Under the pieces are notes generated by a model, which did not search any database, was not told where the DNA came from, and saw only the letters and a list, made by a program, of their open reading frames with translations. A DNA stretch of 64,000 nucleotides. It comes from Sinorhizobium glycinis. GTDB lineage: Bacteria > Pseudomonadota > Alphaproteobacteria > Rhizobiales > Rhizobiaceae. This document shows, piece by piece, positions 9,316-21,469 of this stretch. Location: the NCBI RefSeq assembly GCF_001651865.1, contig NZ_LPUX01000064.1, positions 558,001 to 622,000 of the forward strand. The letters are read 5' to 3'. The position numbers and the translations under genes are program-made. Positions within the stretch are counted from its first letter, which is position 1; the number at the start of each line of letters is the position of its first letter.

Positions 9316-9346
9316 GCGGTGTGGACGTAAGTGGACGTTGGCGACA

Positions 9347-9512
9347 CCCCCTCTGGCCTGCCGGCCATCTCCCCCACAAGGGGGGAGAGGTCAGGCGGCC
9401 AGGTCTCGCCAATCGTTTCGCTTCTGCAGGGTGCAAACGTTCCGGTGGAGGCGAGAGCGTGCCCCGTCTTTCTCCCCCCTTGTGGGGGAGATGGCCGGCA
9501 GGCCAGAGGGGG
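9347..9512. repeat. RIME-like inverted palindromic repeat between agaL1 and agpA
   Basis: Two roughly 42-base arms (about 9347-9389 and 9470-9512) are inverted copies: CCCCCTCTGGCCTGCCGGCC on the left and GGCCGGCAGGCCAGAGGGGG on the right, each followed or preceded by a CTCCCCC...GGGGGAG hairpin. They match the style of rhizobial intergenic mosaic elements (RIME). The element fills most of the 333-base gap within the operon and could fold into a large stem affecting the agaL1/agpA expression ratio. Confidence 0.75.
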
Positions 9513-9648
9513 CAGCTTGGTGACTTAGTCACTTGCGTATCAAAACGATGGCCCGAGGACACCTGCGTGAGGAGACGCGGGTACTTTTGAGGCAGGAGGA
9601 ATGCCACCCGCTCCGGGATGGCAAATTTAGGAGGGAGAACCTGAGGCA

Positions 9649-11730
9649 ATGAAAAAGCATCGACTGACAACAACGGCCAGCCTGCTGATCGGCATATCCG
9701 CCATCGCCGTGCAGGCCTTCGCATCCGAACCGACCGTGGTGCCCGAGCAGCCGCCCGTGCCGGCGCAGGGGAAGATCACCTATGTGCCGCGCGATTCGAT
9801 CATCGAGTTCAAGGCCTTGTCCGAATACAAAGAGCCGGAATGGGTAACGGAGAAATTCGTCAAGGCCGGCAAGCTGCCGCCGGTTGCCGAGCGCCTGCCG
9901 AAGGAGCCGATGGTCTTCAAGACCGGCAACATGCCGGACGGCGCCGGCGTCTATGGCGACGTCATGCGCCATGTGATCGGCGGGCGGCCGGAGGGCTGGA
10001 ACTACAGCGCCGGCCAGACTCAAGGCTGGGGCGGCATCGACATCGGCATGTCGGAATGCCTGACGCGCACCGCACCGCTCTACCAGGTCGAAGCCAGCGA
10101 CGTCGAGCCGCTGCCGAACCTCGCCAGAAGCTGGGAGTGGTCCGAGGACGGCCATAAGCTGACCATGCATCTGATCGAGGGTGCGAAATGGTCGGACGGC
10201 GACCCCTTCGATGCCGACGACGTGATGTTCTACTGGGACGACAATGTCGTCGATCCGAACGTTTCGCCGCTGAACGGCGCGACGCCCGAAACCTTCGGCG
10301 AGGGGACGACGCTCAAGAAGGTCGACCAGTACACGGTCGAGTGGACCTTCAAGGAGGCCTTCCCGCGCCAGCATCTCTATGCCATGGCCTACGGCACCTT
10401 CTGCCCCGGCCCGTCGCATATCCTCAAGACCAAGCATCCGAAATATGCCGGCACGACCTACGACCAATACAAGAACGGCTTCCCGCCGGAATATATGAAC
10501 ATTCCGGTAATGGGCGCCTGGGTTCCGGTCGCCTACCGGCCGGACGACATCATCGTGCTGCGCCGCAATCCCTATTACTGGAAGGTCGACGAGGCCGGCA
10601 ACCAGCTGCCCTATCTGAACGAGGTCCATTACAAGCTGTCGACCTGGGCCGACCGCGACGTTCAGGCGATCGCCGGATCGGGCGATTTCTCCAACCTCGA
10701 GCAGCCGGAGAACTTCGTCGAATCGCTGAAGCGCGCGGCGGATGAGAAGGCCCCGGCACGGCTCGCCTTCGGCCCGCGCGTCATCGGCTACAATCTGCGC
10801 ATGAACTACTCGGCCAATGGCTGGGGAGAGCCGGACGAACGTGGCCAGGCGGTTCGCGAGCTCAATCGCAATCTGGATTTCCGCAAGGCCGTGACCATGG
10901 CGGTCGATCGCAAGAAGCTCGGCGAAGCGCTGGTGAAGGGACCCTTCACGGCGATCTATCCGGGCGGGCTTTCCTCCGGCACGAGCTTCTATGACAGGAA
11001 CTCGACCGTCTACTATCCCTTCGACCTCGAAGGCGCCAAGGCGCTCCTCGAAAAGGTCGGTCTCAAGGACACCGACGGCAACGGCTTCGTCAACTTCCCT
11101 GAAGGCACGGCCGGCGGCGCCGACGTTCAGATCGTCATGCTCGTCAATTCCGACTACGGCACCGACCGCAATCTTGCGGAAGGCCTGATCGGCCAGATGG
11201 AACAGCTCGGTCTCAAGGTCGTGTTGAATTCGGTCGACGGCACCAAGCGTGATGCGACGCAATATGCGGGCAAGTTCGACTGGTTGATCCGCCGCAACGA
11301 CCAGGAGCTGACCTCCGTCGTGCAGAACACGACGCAGCTTGCCCCCACCGGTCCGCGCACGAGCTGGCATCACCGGGCGCCGGAAAGCGGCAAGGTCGAT
11401 CTCCTGCCGCACGAGCAGGAACTCGTCGATATCGTCAACAAGTTCATCGCGAGCAACGACAACGAGGCGCGCGCCGATCTGATGAAGCAGTTCCAGAAGG
11501 TCTCGACGGAGAATGTCGATACGGTCGGCCTGACCGAATATCCGGGGGCGCTGATCATCAACAAGCGCTTCTCGAACATTCCTCCTGGCGCGCCGATCTT
11601 CATGTTCAACTGGGCGGAAGATACGATCATTCGCGAGCGGGTCTTCGTCGCGGCCGACAAGCAGGGCGACTACGAGCTCTATGCGGAACAGCTTCCCGGC
11701 AAGCCCGGCGAAAGCGGCCCGAGCAACTGA
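9649..11730 (+). CDS. agpA: Periplasmic alpha-galactoside-binding protein, oligopeptide-binding (family 5) type
   Basis: 693 aa with a signal peptide (MKKHRLTTTASLLIGISAIA...FA, about 1-25). Its size and SBP_bac_5 features (for example GAKWSDGDPFDADDVMFYW and FRKAVTMAVDRKKLGEALV) place it in the peptide-type binding-protein family. In Sinorhizobium AgpA is such a protein and is required for melibiose and raffinose uptake, so the peptide-like family binds a sugar here. It is followed by two permeases and a double ATPase, with a GC-rich hairpin after the stop. Confidence 0.87.
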   Translation: MKKHRLTTTASLLIGISAIAVQAFASEPTVVPEQPPVPAQGKITYVPRDSIIEFKALSEYKEPEWVTEKFVKAGKLPPVAERLPKEPMVFKTGNMPDGAGVYGDVMRHVIGGRPEGWNYSAGQTQGWGGIDIGMSECLTRTAPLYQVEASDVEPLPNLARSWEWSEDGHKLTMHLIEGAKWSDGDPFDADDVMFYWDDNVVDPNVSPLNGATPETFGEGTTLKKVDQYTVEWTFKEAFPRQHLYAMAYGTFCPGPSHILKTKHPKYAGTTYDQYKNGFPPEYMNIPVMGAWVPVAYRPDDIIVLRRNPYYWKVDEAGNQLPYLNEVHYKLSTWADRDVQAIAGSGDFSNLEQPENFVESLKRAADEKAPARLAFGPRVIGYNLRMNYSANGWGEPDERGQAVRELNRNLDFRKAVTMAVDRKKLGEALVKGPFTAIYPGGLSSGTSFYDRNSTVYYPFDLEGAKALLEKVGLKDTDGNGFVNFPEGTAGGADVQIVMLVNSDYGTDRNLAEGLIGQMEQLGLKVVLNSVDGTKRDATQYAGKFDWLIRRNDQELTSVVQNTTQLAPTGPRTSWHHRAPESGKVDLLPHEQELVDIVNKFIASNDNEARADLMKQFQKVSTENVDTVGLTEYPGALIINKRFSNIPPGAPIFMFNWAEDTIIRERVFVAADKQGDYELYAEQLPGKPGESGPSN

Positions 11731-11742
11731 ACGTGATCGTCT

Positions 11743-11772
11743 CCCCCGGCTCCTCACCTTCGGGGCCGGGGG
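11743..11772 (+). promoter_or_regulatory. GC-rich hairpin between agpA and agpB
   Basis: CCCCCGGC (11743-11750) pairs with GCCGGGGG (11765-11772) around a 14-base loop in the 114-base gap after the binding-protein gene. No U-tract follows. It probably stabilises the agpA message or dampens read-through into the permeases. Confidence 0.5.
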
Positions 11773-11844
11773 ATTGCCCTTCACTCCAGTGGCGGTGCCG
11801 GTCGCGCCGGCATCGCCGATGGAAAACCGACGGAAGGAACGGCC

Positions 11845-12854
<1,010 letters not shown>

Positions 12855-12858
<4 letters not shown>

Positions 12859-13982
12859 CCATCGAAGCCCACGGCACCGTTCCAGTCGCGATGCAGCCGG
12901 AGGAAAAGCACCATCACGAAAGCTACACCGCCCTCGTCTGGCGGCGGCTGAAGCGCTCCTGGACGGGCCTGCTCGGCCTGATCCTCGTCAGTCTGCTGGT
13001 CCTGATGGCGATCTTTGCCGATTTCCTGTCGCCCGTCGATCCGAAGGCGACGGGCGTCGCCTTCGCGCCGCCGCAGGCGATCAGCTTCCGCGACAAGGAC
13101 GGCAACTTCGTCTTCTCGCCGCGCAGCTACCCGGTGCGCGACACGGAGGAGCTTGACCCGATCACCTTCCAGCCGATCATCGGTCCCGACTACGACAATC
13201 CGCAGATCCTCGGCTTCTTCGTCAAGGGCGCGCCGTACCGGCTCTTCGGCCTGATCCCGGCCGAGCGTCATCTGTTCGGTGCCGTCGATGGGACGCCGGT
13301 GCATCTGCTCGGCACCGACAAGTTCGGCCGCGATGTGCTGTCACGCATTCTCTACGGCTCGCGTATCTCGCTGATCATCGCGCTGACGGTGGTCTCCATC
13401 GTCACGGTCGTCGGCACGACGGTCGGCATGGTGTCCGGCTATTTCGGTGGGCGCTTCGACGCTTGGGTGCAGCGTTTCGTCGAGCTGGTGCTGGCCTTCC
13501 CGCAACTGCCGCTCTACCTGGCGCTCGCCTCGCTGATCCCGGTGACGGCGCCGACCAATGTCTTCCTCGCCTTCGTCGTCATCGTGATGTCGGCGCTCGG
13601 CTGGGCGCAGATGTCGCGCGAGGTGCGTGGCAAGACCCTGGCGCTCGCCCGCATCGACTATGTGCGGGCGGCGATCGCCATCGGCGCGACCGACCGGCGC
13701 ATCATCTTCCAGCACATTTTCCCGAACGTGATGAGCCATGTGATCGTCGCGGTCACGCTGGCGATCCCCCAGGTGGTGCTGCTCGAATCCTTCCTCGGCT
13801 TCCTCGGCTTTGCGGTCAAGCCGCCGCTGATTTCCTGGGGGCTGATGCTGCAGGATACGGCCAACTATTCGGCGATCGGCTCCTATCCCTGGATCCTCTC
13901 GCCCGTCGCCTTCGTGCTGGTCACCGTCTTCGCCTTCAATGCGCTGGGTGACGGCCTGCGCGACGCAATCGACCCCTATTGA
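12855..13982 (+). CDS. agpC: ABC transporter permease, DppC type (alpha-galactoside importer)
   Basis: 375 aa, starting MTIEAHGTVPVAMQPEE at the ATG overlapping the agpB stop; a longer in-frame extension overlaps agpB and is rejected. An N-terminal helix near residues 37-58 precedes a large periplasmic insertion (about 60-155), then the membrane domain with LARIDYVRAAIAIGATDRRI as the coupling loop. It forms the heteromeric channel with AgpB. Confidence 0.87.
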
Positions 13983-13993
13983 GGAGCACGCCG

Positions 13994-15664
<1,671 letters not shown>

Positions 15665-15686
15665 CTCCCAAGAACAGAGGCTTTCC

Positions 15687-17060
15687 ATGACCAGACAACC
15701 CAAGATCACTTTCATCGGCGCCGGCTCGACCGTCTTCATGAAGAACATCATCGGCGACGTCTTACAGCGGCCGGCGCTTTCGGCTGCGACCATCGCGCTG
15801 ATGGACCTGAACCCGGAGCGGCTCGCCGAAAGCGAGATCGTCGCCGGCAAGCTGGTACGAACGCTCGGCGTGAAGGCCAAGGTCGAGACCTATTCGAACC
15901 AGCTGAAGGCGCTGGAAGGGGCCGACTTCGTCGTCGTCGCCTTCCAGATCGGCGGCTACGAGCCCTGCACCGTCACCGATTTCGAGGTGCCGAAGAAATA
16001 TGGGCTCCGCCAGACGATCGCCGACACGCTCGGCGTCGGCGGCATCATGCGCGGGCTTCGCACCGTGCCGCATCTCTGGAAGATCTGCGAGGATATGCTT
16101 CAGGTCTGCCCCGAGGCGATCCTCCTGCAATATGTGAACCCGATGGCGATCAACACCTGGGCGATCGCCGAGAAATATCCGACGATCAAGCAGGTAGGCC
16201 TCTGCCACTCCGTTCAGGGCACGGCCTTCGAGCTCGCCCGCGATCTTGACATCCCGCTTGACGAAATCCGCTACCGGGCGGCCGGCATCAACCACATGGC
16301 CTTTTATCTGAAGTTCGAGCATCGGCAGAAGGACGGCAGCTACCGCGACCTCTATCCGGATCTGGTCCGCGGCTATCGCGAAGGCCGCTTCCCGAAGCCC
16401 AGCCACTGGAACCCGCGCTGCCCGAACAAGGTGCGCTACGAGATGCTGACGCGGCTCGGCTATTTCGTCACCGAAAGCTCGGAGCACTTCGCCGAGTACA
16501 CGCCCTATTTCATCAAGGACGGCCGTCCCGACCTCATCGAGAAATTCGGCATTCCGCTCGATGAATATCCGAAGCGCTGCATCGAGCAGATCGAGCGCTG
16601 GAAGGGCCAGGCGGCGGCCTTCAAGGAGGCCGAGACGATCGAGGTGGCCGAGAGCCACGAATATGCCTCGTCTATCATGAACTCGGTCTGGACCGGCGAG
16701 CCTTCGGTGATCTACGGCAATCTCAGGAACAACGGCTGCATCACCTCGCTGCCGGAAAACTGCGCCGCGGAAGTGCCGTGTCTTGTCGACGCTTCCGGCA
16801 TCCAGCCGACCTATATCGGCGCGCTGCCGCCGCAACTGACCGCGCTGATCCGCACCAACATCAATGTCCAGGAACTGACGGTCCAGGCGCTTGTCACCGA
16901 GAACCGCGAGCACCTCTATCACGCGGCGATGATGGACCCGCACACGGCGGCCGAACTCGACCTCGACCAGATCTGGTCGCTCGTCGACGACCTGCTCGTA
17001 GCCCATCGCGACTGGATCCCGGAATGGGCCCGCATCCCGAAAAAAGTAGCGGCCGCCTGA
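15687..17060 (+). CDS. agaL2: GH4 alpha-galactosidase (MelA type), second copy
   Basis: 457 aa NAD+/metal-dependent hydrolase. The Rossmann motif FIGAGSTVF is near residue 9, with LQYVNPMAINTW and the motif GLCHSVQGT, as in MelA alpha-galactosidases. It releases galactose from melibiose- or raffinose-type sugars after uptake. It is the last gene of the agp operon, 22 bases after agpD, and is followed by an intrinsic terminator at 17090-17120. Confidence 0.88.
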   Translation: MTRQPKITFIGAGSTVFMKNIIGDVLQRPALSAATIALMDLNPERLAESEIVAGKLVRTLGVKAKVETYSNQLKALEGADFVVVAFQIGGYEPCTVTDFEVPKKYGLRQTIADTLGVGGIMRGLRTVPHLWKICEDMLQVCPEAILLQYVNPMAINTWAIAEKYPTIKQVGLCHSVQGTAFELARDLDIPLDEIRYRAAGINHMAFYLKFEHRQKDGSYRDLYPDLVRGYREGRFPKPSHWNPRCPNKVRYEMLTRLGYFVTESSEHFAEYTPYFIKDGRPDLIEKFGIPLDEYPKRCIEQIERWKGQAAAFKEAETIEVAESHEYASSIMNSVWTGEPSVIYGNLRNNGCITSLPENCAAEVPCLVDASGIQPTYIGALPPQLTALIRTNINVQELTVQALVTENREHLYHAAMMDPHTAAELDLDQIWSLVDDLLVAHRDWIPEWARIPKKVAAA

Positions 17061-17089
17061 TTTCTTTCTCCCGGTCAGGCGACCAGATG

Positions 17090-17120
17090 GCCCCGGAGCG
17101 CACGCGTTCCGGGGCTTTTC
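17090..17120 (+). terminator. Rho-independent terminator of the agp operon
   Basis: GCCCCGGA (17090-17097) pairs with TCCGGGGC (17108-17115) around a 10-base loop, followed by a T-rich run (TTTTCTTT), 30 bases after the agaL2 stop. Confidence 0.85.
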
Positions 17121-17144
17121 TTTGCATGGCGGGTTCAGCAAGCT

Positions 17145-17169
17145 GGAACCGATCAGCCTTCCGACTGTT
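17145..17169 (+). promoter_or_regulatory. EcfG/RpoE2-type promoter
   Basis: GGAAC (17145-17149), exactly 18 bases, then TT (17168-17169): the consensus of the alphaproteobacterial general stress sigma factor. It lies about 50 bases before the start of the small gene at 17221. A second example lies before the stress-protein gene at 18374. Confidence 0.6.
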
Positions 17170-17220
17170 GGAGTTTGTTCGCTCAGCGGCAAACGCCCAA
17201 GACAACAGATGGAGCCTCAG

Positions 17221-17406
17221 ATGGAAAAGAAACCGGATCGCCCGAAGAACAAGGGAGAAAGCGGTACCGCCAGGAAAAACCAGCCTGGCCATGTCGGCGG
17301 GGATCAGGCCCGCAAGGCGCAGGACTGGGGCGGTGGATCCAAGGGCTCGAAGGGTCCCGTCACCGAGAAAGACAAGCACAACCCGAATTCGAGCGCCAAG
17401 ACCTGA
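17221..17406 (+). CDS. Small hydrophilic Lys/Gly-rich stress-associated protein
   Basis: 61 aa starting MEKKPDRPKNKGESG. The ATG at 17221 is preferred because GGAG lies 6 bases upstream; an ATG at 17209 would add four residues. The protein is rich in K, G, S, N and Q with almost no hydrophobic residues, so it is probably intrinsically disordered, like small hydrophilins. Function is not recognised. An EcfG-type promoter lies upstream and a YflT-domain stress gene lies convergently downstream, which supports a general stress role by context only. Confidence 0.6.
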   Translation: MEKKPDRPKNKGESGTARKNQPGHVGGDQARKAQDWGGGSKGSKGPVTEKDKHNPNSSAKT

Positions 17407-17449
17407 ACTCCGAGGGAGCGGAATTGAAAATCGGGAGGACGGGTGTGAC

Positions 17450-17640
17450 ACCCCCTCTGCCCTGCCGCAAATCTCCACCACAATGGGGGAGATTCGCTGG
17501 AAACGCCGCCTCTGCCTCGCCTGGGCATGCCGAAATCAGGGCACCTGCAAGGCCATGCATTGGATACTGATAGGCCGGGACATTGCCACTGCCGATCTCC
17601 ACCCTTGCGGGGGAGATGCCCGGCAGGGGCAGAGGGGGGT
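17450..17640. repeat. RIME-like inverted repeat between two convergent stress genes
   Basis: The left arm (about 17450-17493, ACCCCCTCTGCCCTGCCG then ATCTCC...GGGGGAGAT) and right arm (about 17593-17640, GATCTCC...GGGGGAGATG then GGCAGGGGCAGAGGGGG) are inverted relatives of the arms at 9347-9512. They are separated by about 100 bases. The copy fills the gap between the 3' ends of the genes at 17221 and 17658. Confidence 0.7.
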
Positions 17641-17657
17641 GCCGCCGCTTCAATCCC

Positions 17658-18374
17658 TCAGCTTCCGCGCTTCTGGCTCTGCGACCAGCCGGAGCCGAGC
17701 TGCTGGCTTTGGCTCTGCCCGTCTTGTTCCTGGCGGAAACCGCCGGAAGCCTCGGCTTCGGGCTGGGGCCAGGAACCGGGATTGGCCGGACGCGGTCGGG
17801 GTTCGTAAATTCCGCGCGGCGGCGTGTCGTGCGCACTGGCCGGTGCCGAAGCGCTATCCGTCCTGTATGTCCGAACAGTCCCGGAGCTTCGGGCAGAGTC
17901 TCTTGTCGCCATTACCGGACGGGGAGCGTCGAAGGTGTCTTCCGTGTGGCCGGTCGCTGCCGCGCTCGGCACGCCTCCCTGCCAGCCGCTCCAGCCCTCG
18001 CTCCTCCACAGGTCGGCGCGCTCGTCGAGATCGATCGTGCCTTCGTCGTCGAGGATGTCGCGGACGGCTGCGTAACTCTGATCGTCGATGCCGCTCACCG
18101 TCACCAGATATCCGCCGCGGGCGAGGCCCTCGGCATAGATCTCTCGGTCCTCGTCGGGGAAGAAAAAATTCTCGATCGCCGACCAGATGCCTTCCCGCTC
18201 GAAATCAGAGCACCCTTCGCCGATGCCGAGGACAAGCTGAACCGAGGCGCCGCCGAGTTCTGCCTTGTGCAGCCTTTCTACCGCCGCTTCCGCGTCACGC
18301 CGACTATCGAAGAAGGCCGTCATCGTGCTGGTTCCCTGGGCGGCAGTGCGTCCGTCACTGTCAAAGTCGGGCAT
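17658..18374 (-). CDS. General stress protein with N-terminal YflT (GSP17M-like) domain
   Basis: 238 aa from the ATG at 18374, which follows AGGAGGAATCC. The N-terminal part (about 15-110) begins MTAFFDSRRDAEAAVERLHK and resembles the YflT heat-induced stress domain. The C-terminal half (about 130-238) is a low-complexity tail rich in Ser, Arg, Pro and Gln, ending in SQSQ-type repeats. A GGAAC-N18-TT promoter lies upstream at 18422-18446, so expression under the general stress response is likely. The biochemical role of YflT proteins is unknown. Confidence 0.75.
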   Translation of the reverse strand: MPDFDSDGRTAAQGTSTMTAFFDSRRDAEAAVERLHKAELGGASVQLVLGIGEGCSDFEREGIWSAIENFFFPDEDREIYAEGLARGGYLVTVSGIDDQSYAAVRDILDDEGTIDLDERADLWRSEGWSGWQGGVPSAAATGHTEDTFDAPRPVMATRDSARSSGTVRTYRTDSASAPASAHDTPPRGIYEPRPRPANPGSWPQPEAEASGGFRQEQDGQSQSQQLGSGWSQSQKRGS

Positions 18375-18421
18375 GGATTCCTCCTGGGGTGCGTAATCGA
18401 TTTTGGGGACACGGGAAGGCA

Positions 18422-18446
18422 AACCAACGCCGACAGCGATTGTTCC
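18422..18446 (-). promoter_or_regulatory. EcfG/RpoE2-type promoter of the YflT-domain gene
   Basis: On the minus strand GGAAC (18446-18442), exactly 18 bases, then TT (18423-18422). This fits the GGAAC-N18/19-TT consensus and lies about 50 bases before the start at 18374. Confidence 0.6.
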
Positions 18447-18457
18447 GAATGACTGTG

Positions 18458-18485
18458 GGAAGGCGGAGGAGGGCTCCGCCCTTCC
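18458..18485 (-). terminator. Stem-loop after matC
   Basis: GGAAGG(G)CGGAG and CTCCGCCTTCC on the minus strand form an 11-base stem with one bulge, 25 bases after the matC stop. It lacks a U-run. It sits just upstream of the EcfG promoter and may insulate the stress gene from mat transcription. Confidence 0.5.
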
Positions 18486-18510
18486 GGAGAAGGGGATGTT
18501 GACGCTGCCG

Positions 18511-19857
18511 TCAGACGAGGCCCGGCACGACGAAGACCAGCCAGGCGACGACAGGCCCGATGATGGCGATCAGTGCGCTGTAGATGAGCAACTGGCGCAG
18601 CACGTGCTCGCGCTTGTCGTCCGGTGCGTTGGCGACGACGAGAGCGCCGTTCGTCGAAAACGGGCTGGTGTCGACGATCGTCGTCGAGATGGCGATCGCC
18701 GCCACGACGCCGATGGCGCTGATATGGCCCTGCAGCAGGAACGGCACCGCCAGGGGGATGATGGCGCCGAGCAGCGCCGTCGAGGAGGCGAAGGCCGACA
18801 CGATCGCCCCCGTGAAGCACAGGAGCAGTGCCACGAGGAGCGGCATGCCGAGACTTGAGATGCCGCTGGCGACGTAATCGATCGTTCCGGCCTTCTCCAT
18901 GACGCCGACATAGGTGATGATGCCGGTTATCAGCAGCACGGTCGACCAGCTCACCTTGTCGATCGCCGCCTTCTGGGTCCTCGGCGAGATGAGCGCCAGC
19001 ACGACGGCGACGGTGATCGCCACCAGTCCGACATTGAACTTGAAGACGAGAGCGCCGACGCCGAGCGCCGTCAGGCCGACCAGGGTGGAGATCATTTCCG
19101 GGGTGAGGCGCAGCGTCTGCAGCGTGTCCGCCGCCGTACCGTAGGCGTGCTCCCTGATCGGCCTGGCGGGCGTGCCGCCATGGCCCCGGATCGATGCGGA
19201 TACGCCCTCGGGGTGGAGCTCGGGCAGCGGACCGGCCGTTGCCGCTTTCTGCTTCATGACCCGGGCGCCGCCGAAGACGAAGAACACCAGCACGGCGATC
19301 GCCAGGTTGAAGAAGAAGCTGGAGAGGAACAGCGATGTCGGCGCGAAAGGCAGGCCGGCCTTGACGACGATCTGGTTGGTGATGCCGCCATAGACGCTGA
19401 TCGGCGAGAAGCCGCCGGCCTGCGCGCCATGGATGACCATCAGGCCCATCATCGCCGGGTGGATGCGGTACTGGACGGCAAAGCTCAGCGCCACCGGCGC
19501 CAGGATGGCGACGGCCGCCGGCCCGAGCGCGCCGAACCCGGTGATCACCGCGGCGACGAGGAACATCACCCAGGGGATCCAGGCGACATGGCCGCGCACC
19601 AGGCGCACGGCGCATTCGACCAGCCAGTCGATGGTGCCGTTGATCTGCGCGATGGCGAAGAGGTAGGTGACGGCGACCAGCGTCAGGAACAGGTCGCTCG
19701 GGAAGCCGGCGAAGATGTCATTGGCCTTCATGCCGATGATCAGCGATCCGAGCAGGAAGGTGCAGCCGAAGGCCAGCGCGCCCATGTTGATCGGCTGGAT
19801 CGTCGCGATGACGAACATGCCGACCAATAGCAGTATGGATAGGATTTCGATGCCCAT
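18511..19857 (-). CDS. matC: Malonate/dicarboxylate carrier MatC
   Basis: 448 aa membrane protein with roughly a dozen hydrophobic segments, of the MatC/SLC13-like carrier group (N-terminal MGIEILSILLLVGMFV; internal GFGALGPAAVAILAPVALSF). It should import malonate across the inner membrane. It follows matA and matB on the same strand, 97 bases after matB, giving the order matA-matB-matC seen in rhizobia. GGAGGGAGGGG precedes its ATG. The malonate assignment comes from the neighbouring malonyl-CoA synthetase and decarboxylase. Confidence 0.88.
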   Translation of the reverse strand: MGIEILSILLLVGMFVIATIQPINMGALAFGCTFLLGSLIIGMKANDIFAGFPSDLFLTLVAVTYLFAIAQINGTIDWLVECAVRLVRGHVAWIPWVMFLVAAVITGFGALGPAAVAILAPVALSFAVQYRIHPAMMGLMVIHGAQAGGFSPISVYGGITNQIVVKAGLPFAPTSLFLSSFFFNLAIAVLVFFVFGGARVMKQKAATAGPLPELHPEGVSASIRGHGGTPARPIREHAYGTAADTLQTLRLTPEMISTLVGLTALGVGALVFKFNVGLVAITVAVVLALISPRTQKAAIDKVSWSTVLLITGIITYVGVMEKAGTIDYVASGISSLGMPLLVALLLCFTGAIVSAFASSTALLGAIIPLAVPFLLQGHISAIGVVAAIAISTTIVDTSPFSTNGALVVANAPDDKREHVLRQLLIYSALIAIIGPVVAWLVFVVPGLV

Positions 19858-19954
19858 GATTCCCCTCCCTCCGGCGCCTCACGGGCCGGCAGTTCGCGAT
19901 TCTTGAGGTTTGAAGATACCGTGCGCCTTCCTCCCAGAGGGCGCACGAGATGGC

Positions 19955-21469
19955 TCAGGTCCTTATGTAAAGGTCGGCGTATTGCTGCCGCAGGACGTTC
20001 TTCTGCACCTTGCCCATGGTGTTTCGGGGCAAATCTTCAGCGAAGATGATGCGTTTCGGTTGCTTGTAGCGTGCAAGCCGCTCCCGGAGCGCGCCAAGGA
20101 TGGCGCTCTCGTCGAGCGCCGCGTCGGGCTTGCACACGACGATGGCGGTGACGCCCTCGCCGAAATCGGGATGCGGGACGCCGATCACAGCGCTTTCGGC
20201 GACCCCCTCGAGCTGGTCGATCTCACCCTCGACCTCCTTGGGATAGATGTTGTACCCGCCCGAAATCACCAGGTCCTTGCCGCGGCCGACAATGTGAACA
20301 TAGCCGTCCCGGTCGATCTTGCCGAGATCGCCGCTGATGAAGAACCCGTCCGAGGTGAATTCCGCGGCGGTCTTTTCCGGCATGCGCCAGTAGCCCTTGA
20401 AGACGTTCGGTCCCTTGATCTCGATCATCCCGGTTTCCTCGGGCGGCAGGGCGGCGCCGGTGGCGGGATCGGTGACGCGCACCGTCACGCCGGGCAGCGG
20501 AAAGCCGACGGTTCCAGCGATCCGTTCTCCGTCATAGGGGTTCGAGGTGTTCATGTTGGTCTCGGTCATGCCGTAGCGCTCGAGGATCGCGTGACCCGTG
20601 CGTTTCCTGAACTCTGCATGCGTTTCGGCGAGCAGCGGTGCAGAACCCGAAATGAAGAGGCGCATGTTGGCGACCGCCTGCCGGTCGAGGCGCGGGCTCT
20701 GCAGGAGGCGCACGTAGAAGGTCGGAACGCCCATCAGCAGCGTCGCCTCAGGGATCAGCGACAGGATCTCGTCCGGATCGAACTTCGGCAGCAGAAACAT
20801 CGAGGCGCCGGCGAGCAGCGTGACATTCGTGGCGACGAACAGCCCATGCGTATGGAACAGTGGCAAGGCGTGGATCAGACGATCGGCGGCGGTCACATGC
20901 CAGTAGTCGCGCAAGGTCGTGGCATTCGAGAGCAGGTTGCCGTGGGTGAGCATCGCACCCTTGGAGCGGCCCGTCGTTCCCGAGGTATAGAGGATTGCCG
21001 CCAGGTCGTCGGCCGAGCACGACGCGTCGACGAAGTCGCCCGGCTCGTCGCGGGCGAGATCGAGAAGCGAGCCCGTGCCGTCTGCGTCAAGCGTTTCGAC
21101 GATCGCGCCGTGGGGCCCTGCGATCGTCCTGACGCTCTCCCGGGCGGCCGGGGAAACGATGACCAGGCGCGGCTCGGCATCGCCGATGAAATAGTCGAGT
21201 TCGGCGAGCGTATAGGCGGTGTTGAGCGGCAGGTAGACGGCGCCGCTGCGCAGGCAGGCGAGATAGAGGATCAGCGCTTCGGCGCTTTTCTCGACCTGCA
21301 CGGCGACCCGGTCGCCCGGGCGGATGCCGAGCGCATCGATTGCGCTGGCGATGCGGCCCGAAAGATCGAGCGCGTCATCATAGGTCCAGGTCCGGCCGCC
21401 ATTGATGCGGATGAACGGCGCATCGCCGGAAGCGGCGGCCCGAATGGCGTCGAAAAGATGGTTGCTCAC
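19955..21469 (-). CDS. matB: Malonyl-CoA synthetase
   Basis: 504 aa from a GTG at 21469 that overlaps the matA stop (GTGA) and follows GGAGGG; a much longer in-frame extension overlaps matA and is rejected. It belongs to the acyl-adenylate family: P-loop YTSGTTGRSKGAML near residues 157-170, ERYGMTETNMNTSNPYDG, the ISGDLGKID hinge region, and the C-terminal lysine motif RNTMGKVQK. It ligates malonate to CoA using ATP; the product is then decarboxylated by MatA to acetyl-CoA. Translational coupling to matA fits a two-step pathway. Confidence 0.92.
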   Translation of the reverse strand: MSNHLFDAIRAAASGDAPFIRINGGRTWTYDDALDLSGRIASAIDALGIRPGDRVAVQVEKSAEALILYLACLRSGAVYLPLNTAYTLAELDYFIGDAEPRLVIVSPAARESVRTIAGPHGAIVETLDADGTGSLLDLARDEPGDFVDASCSADDLAAILYTSGTTGRSKGAMLTHGNLLSNATTLRDYWHVTAADRLIHALPLFHTHGLFVATNVTLLAGASMFLLPKFDPDEILSLIPEATLLMGVPTFYVRLLQSPRLDRQAVANMRLFISGSAPLLAETHAEFRKRTGHAILERYGMTETNMNTSNPYDGERIAGTVGFPLPGVTVRVTDPATGAALPPEETGMIEIKGPNVFKGYWRMPEKTAAEFTSDGFFISGDLGKIDRDGYVHIVGRGKDLVISGGYNIYPKEVEGEIDQLEGVAESAVIGVPHPDFGEGVTAIVVCKPDAALDESAILGALRERLARYKQPKRIIFAEDLPRNTMGKVQKNVLRQQYADLYIRT

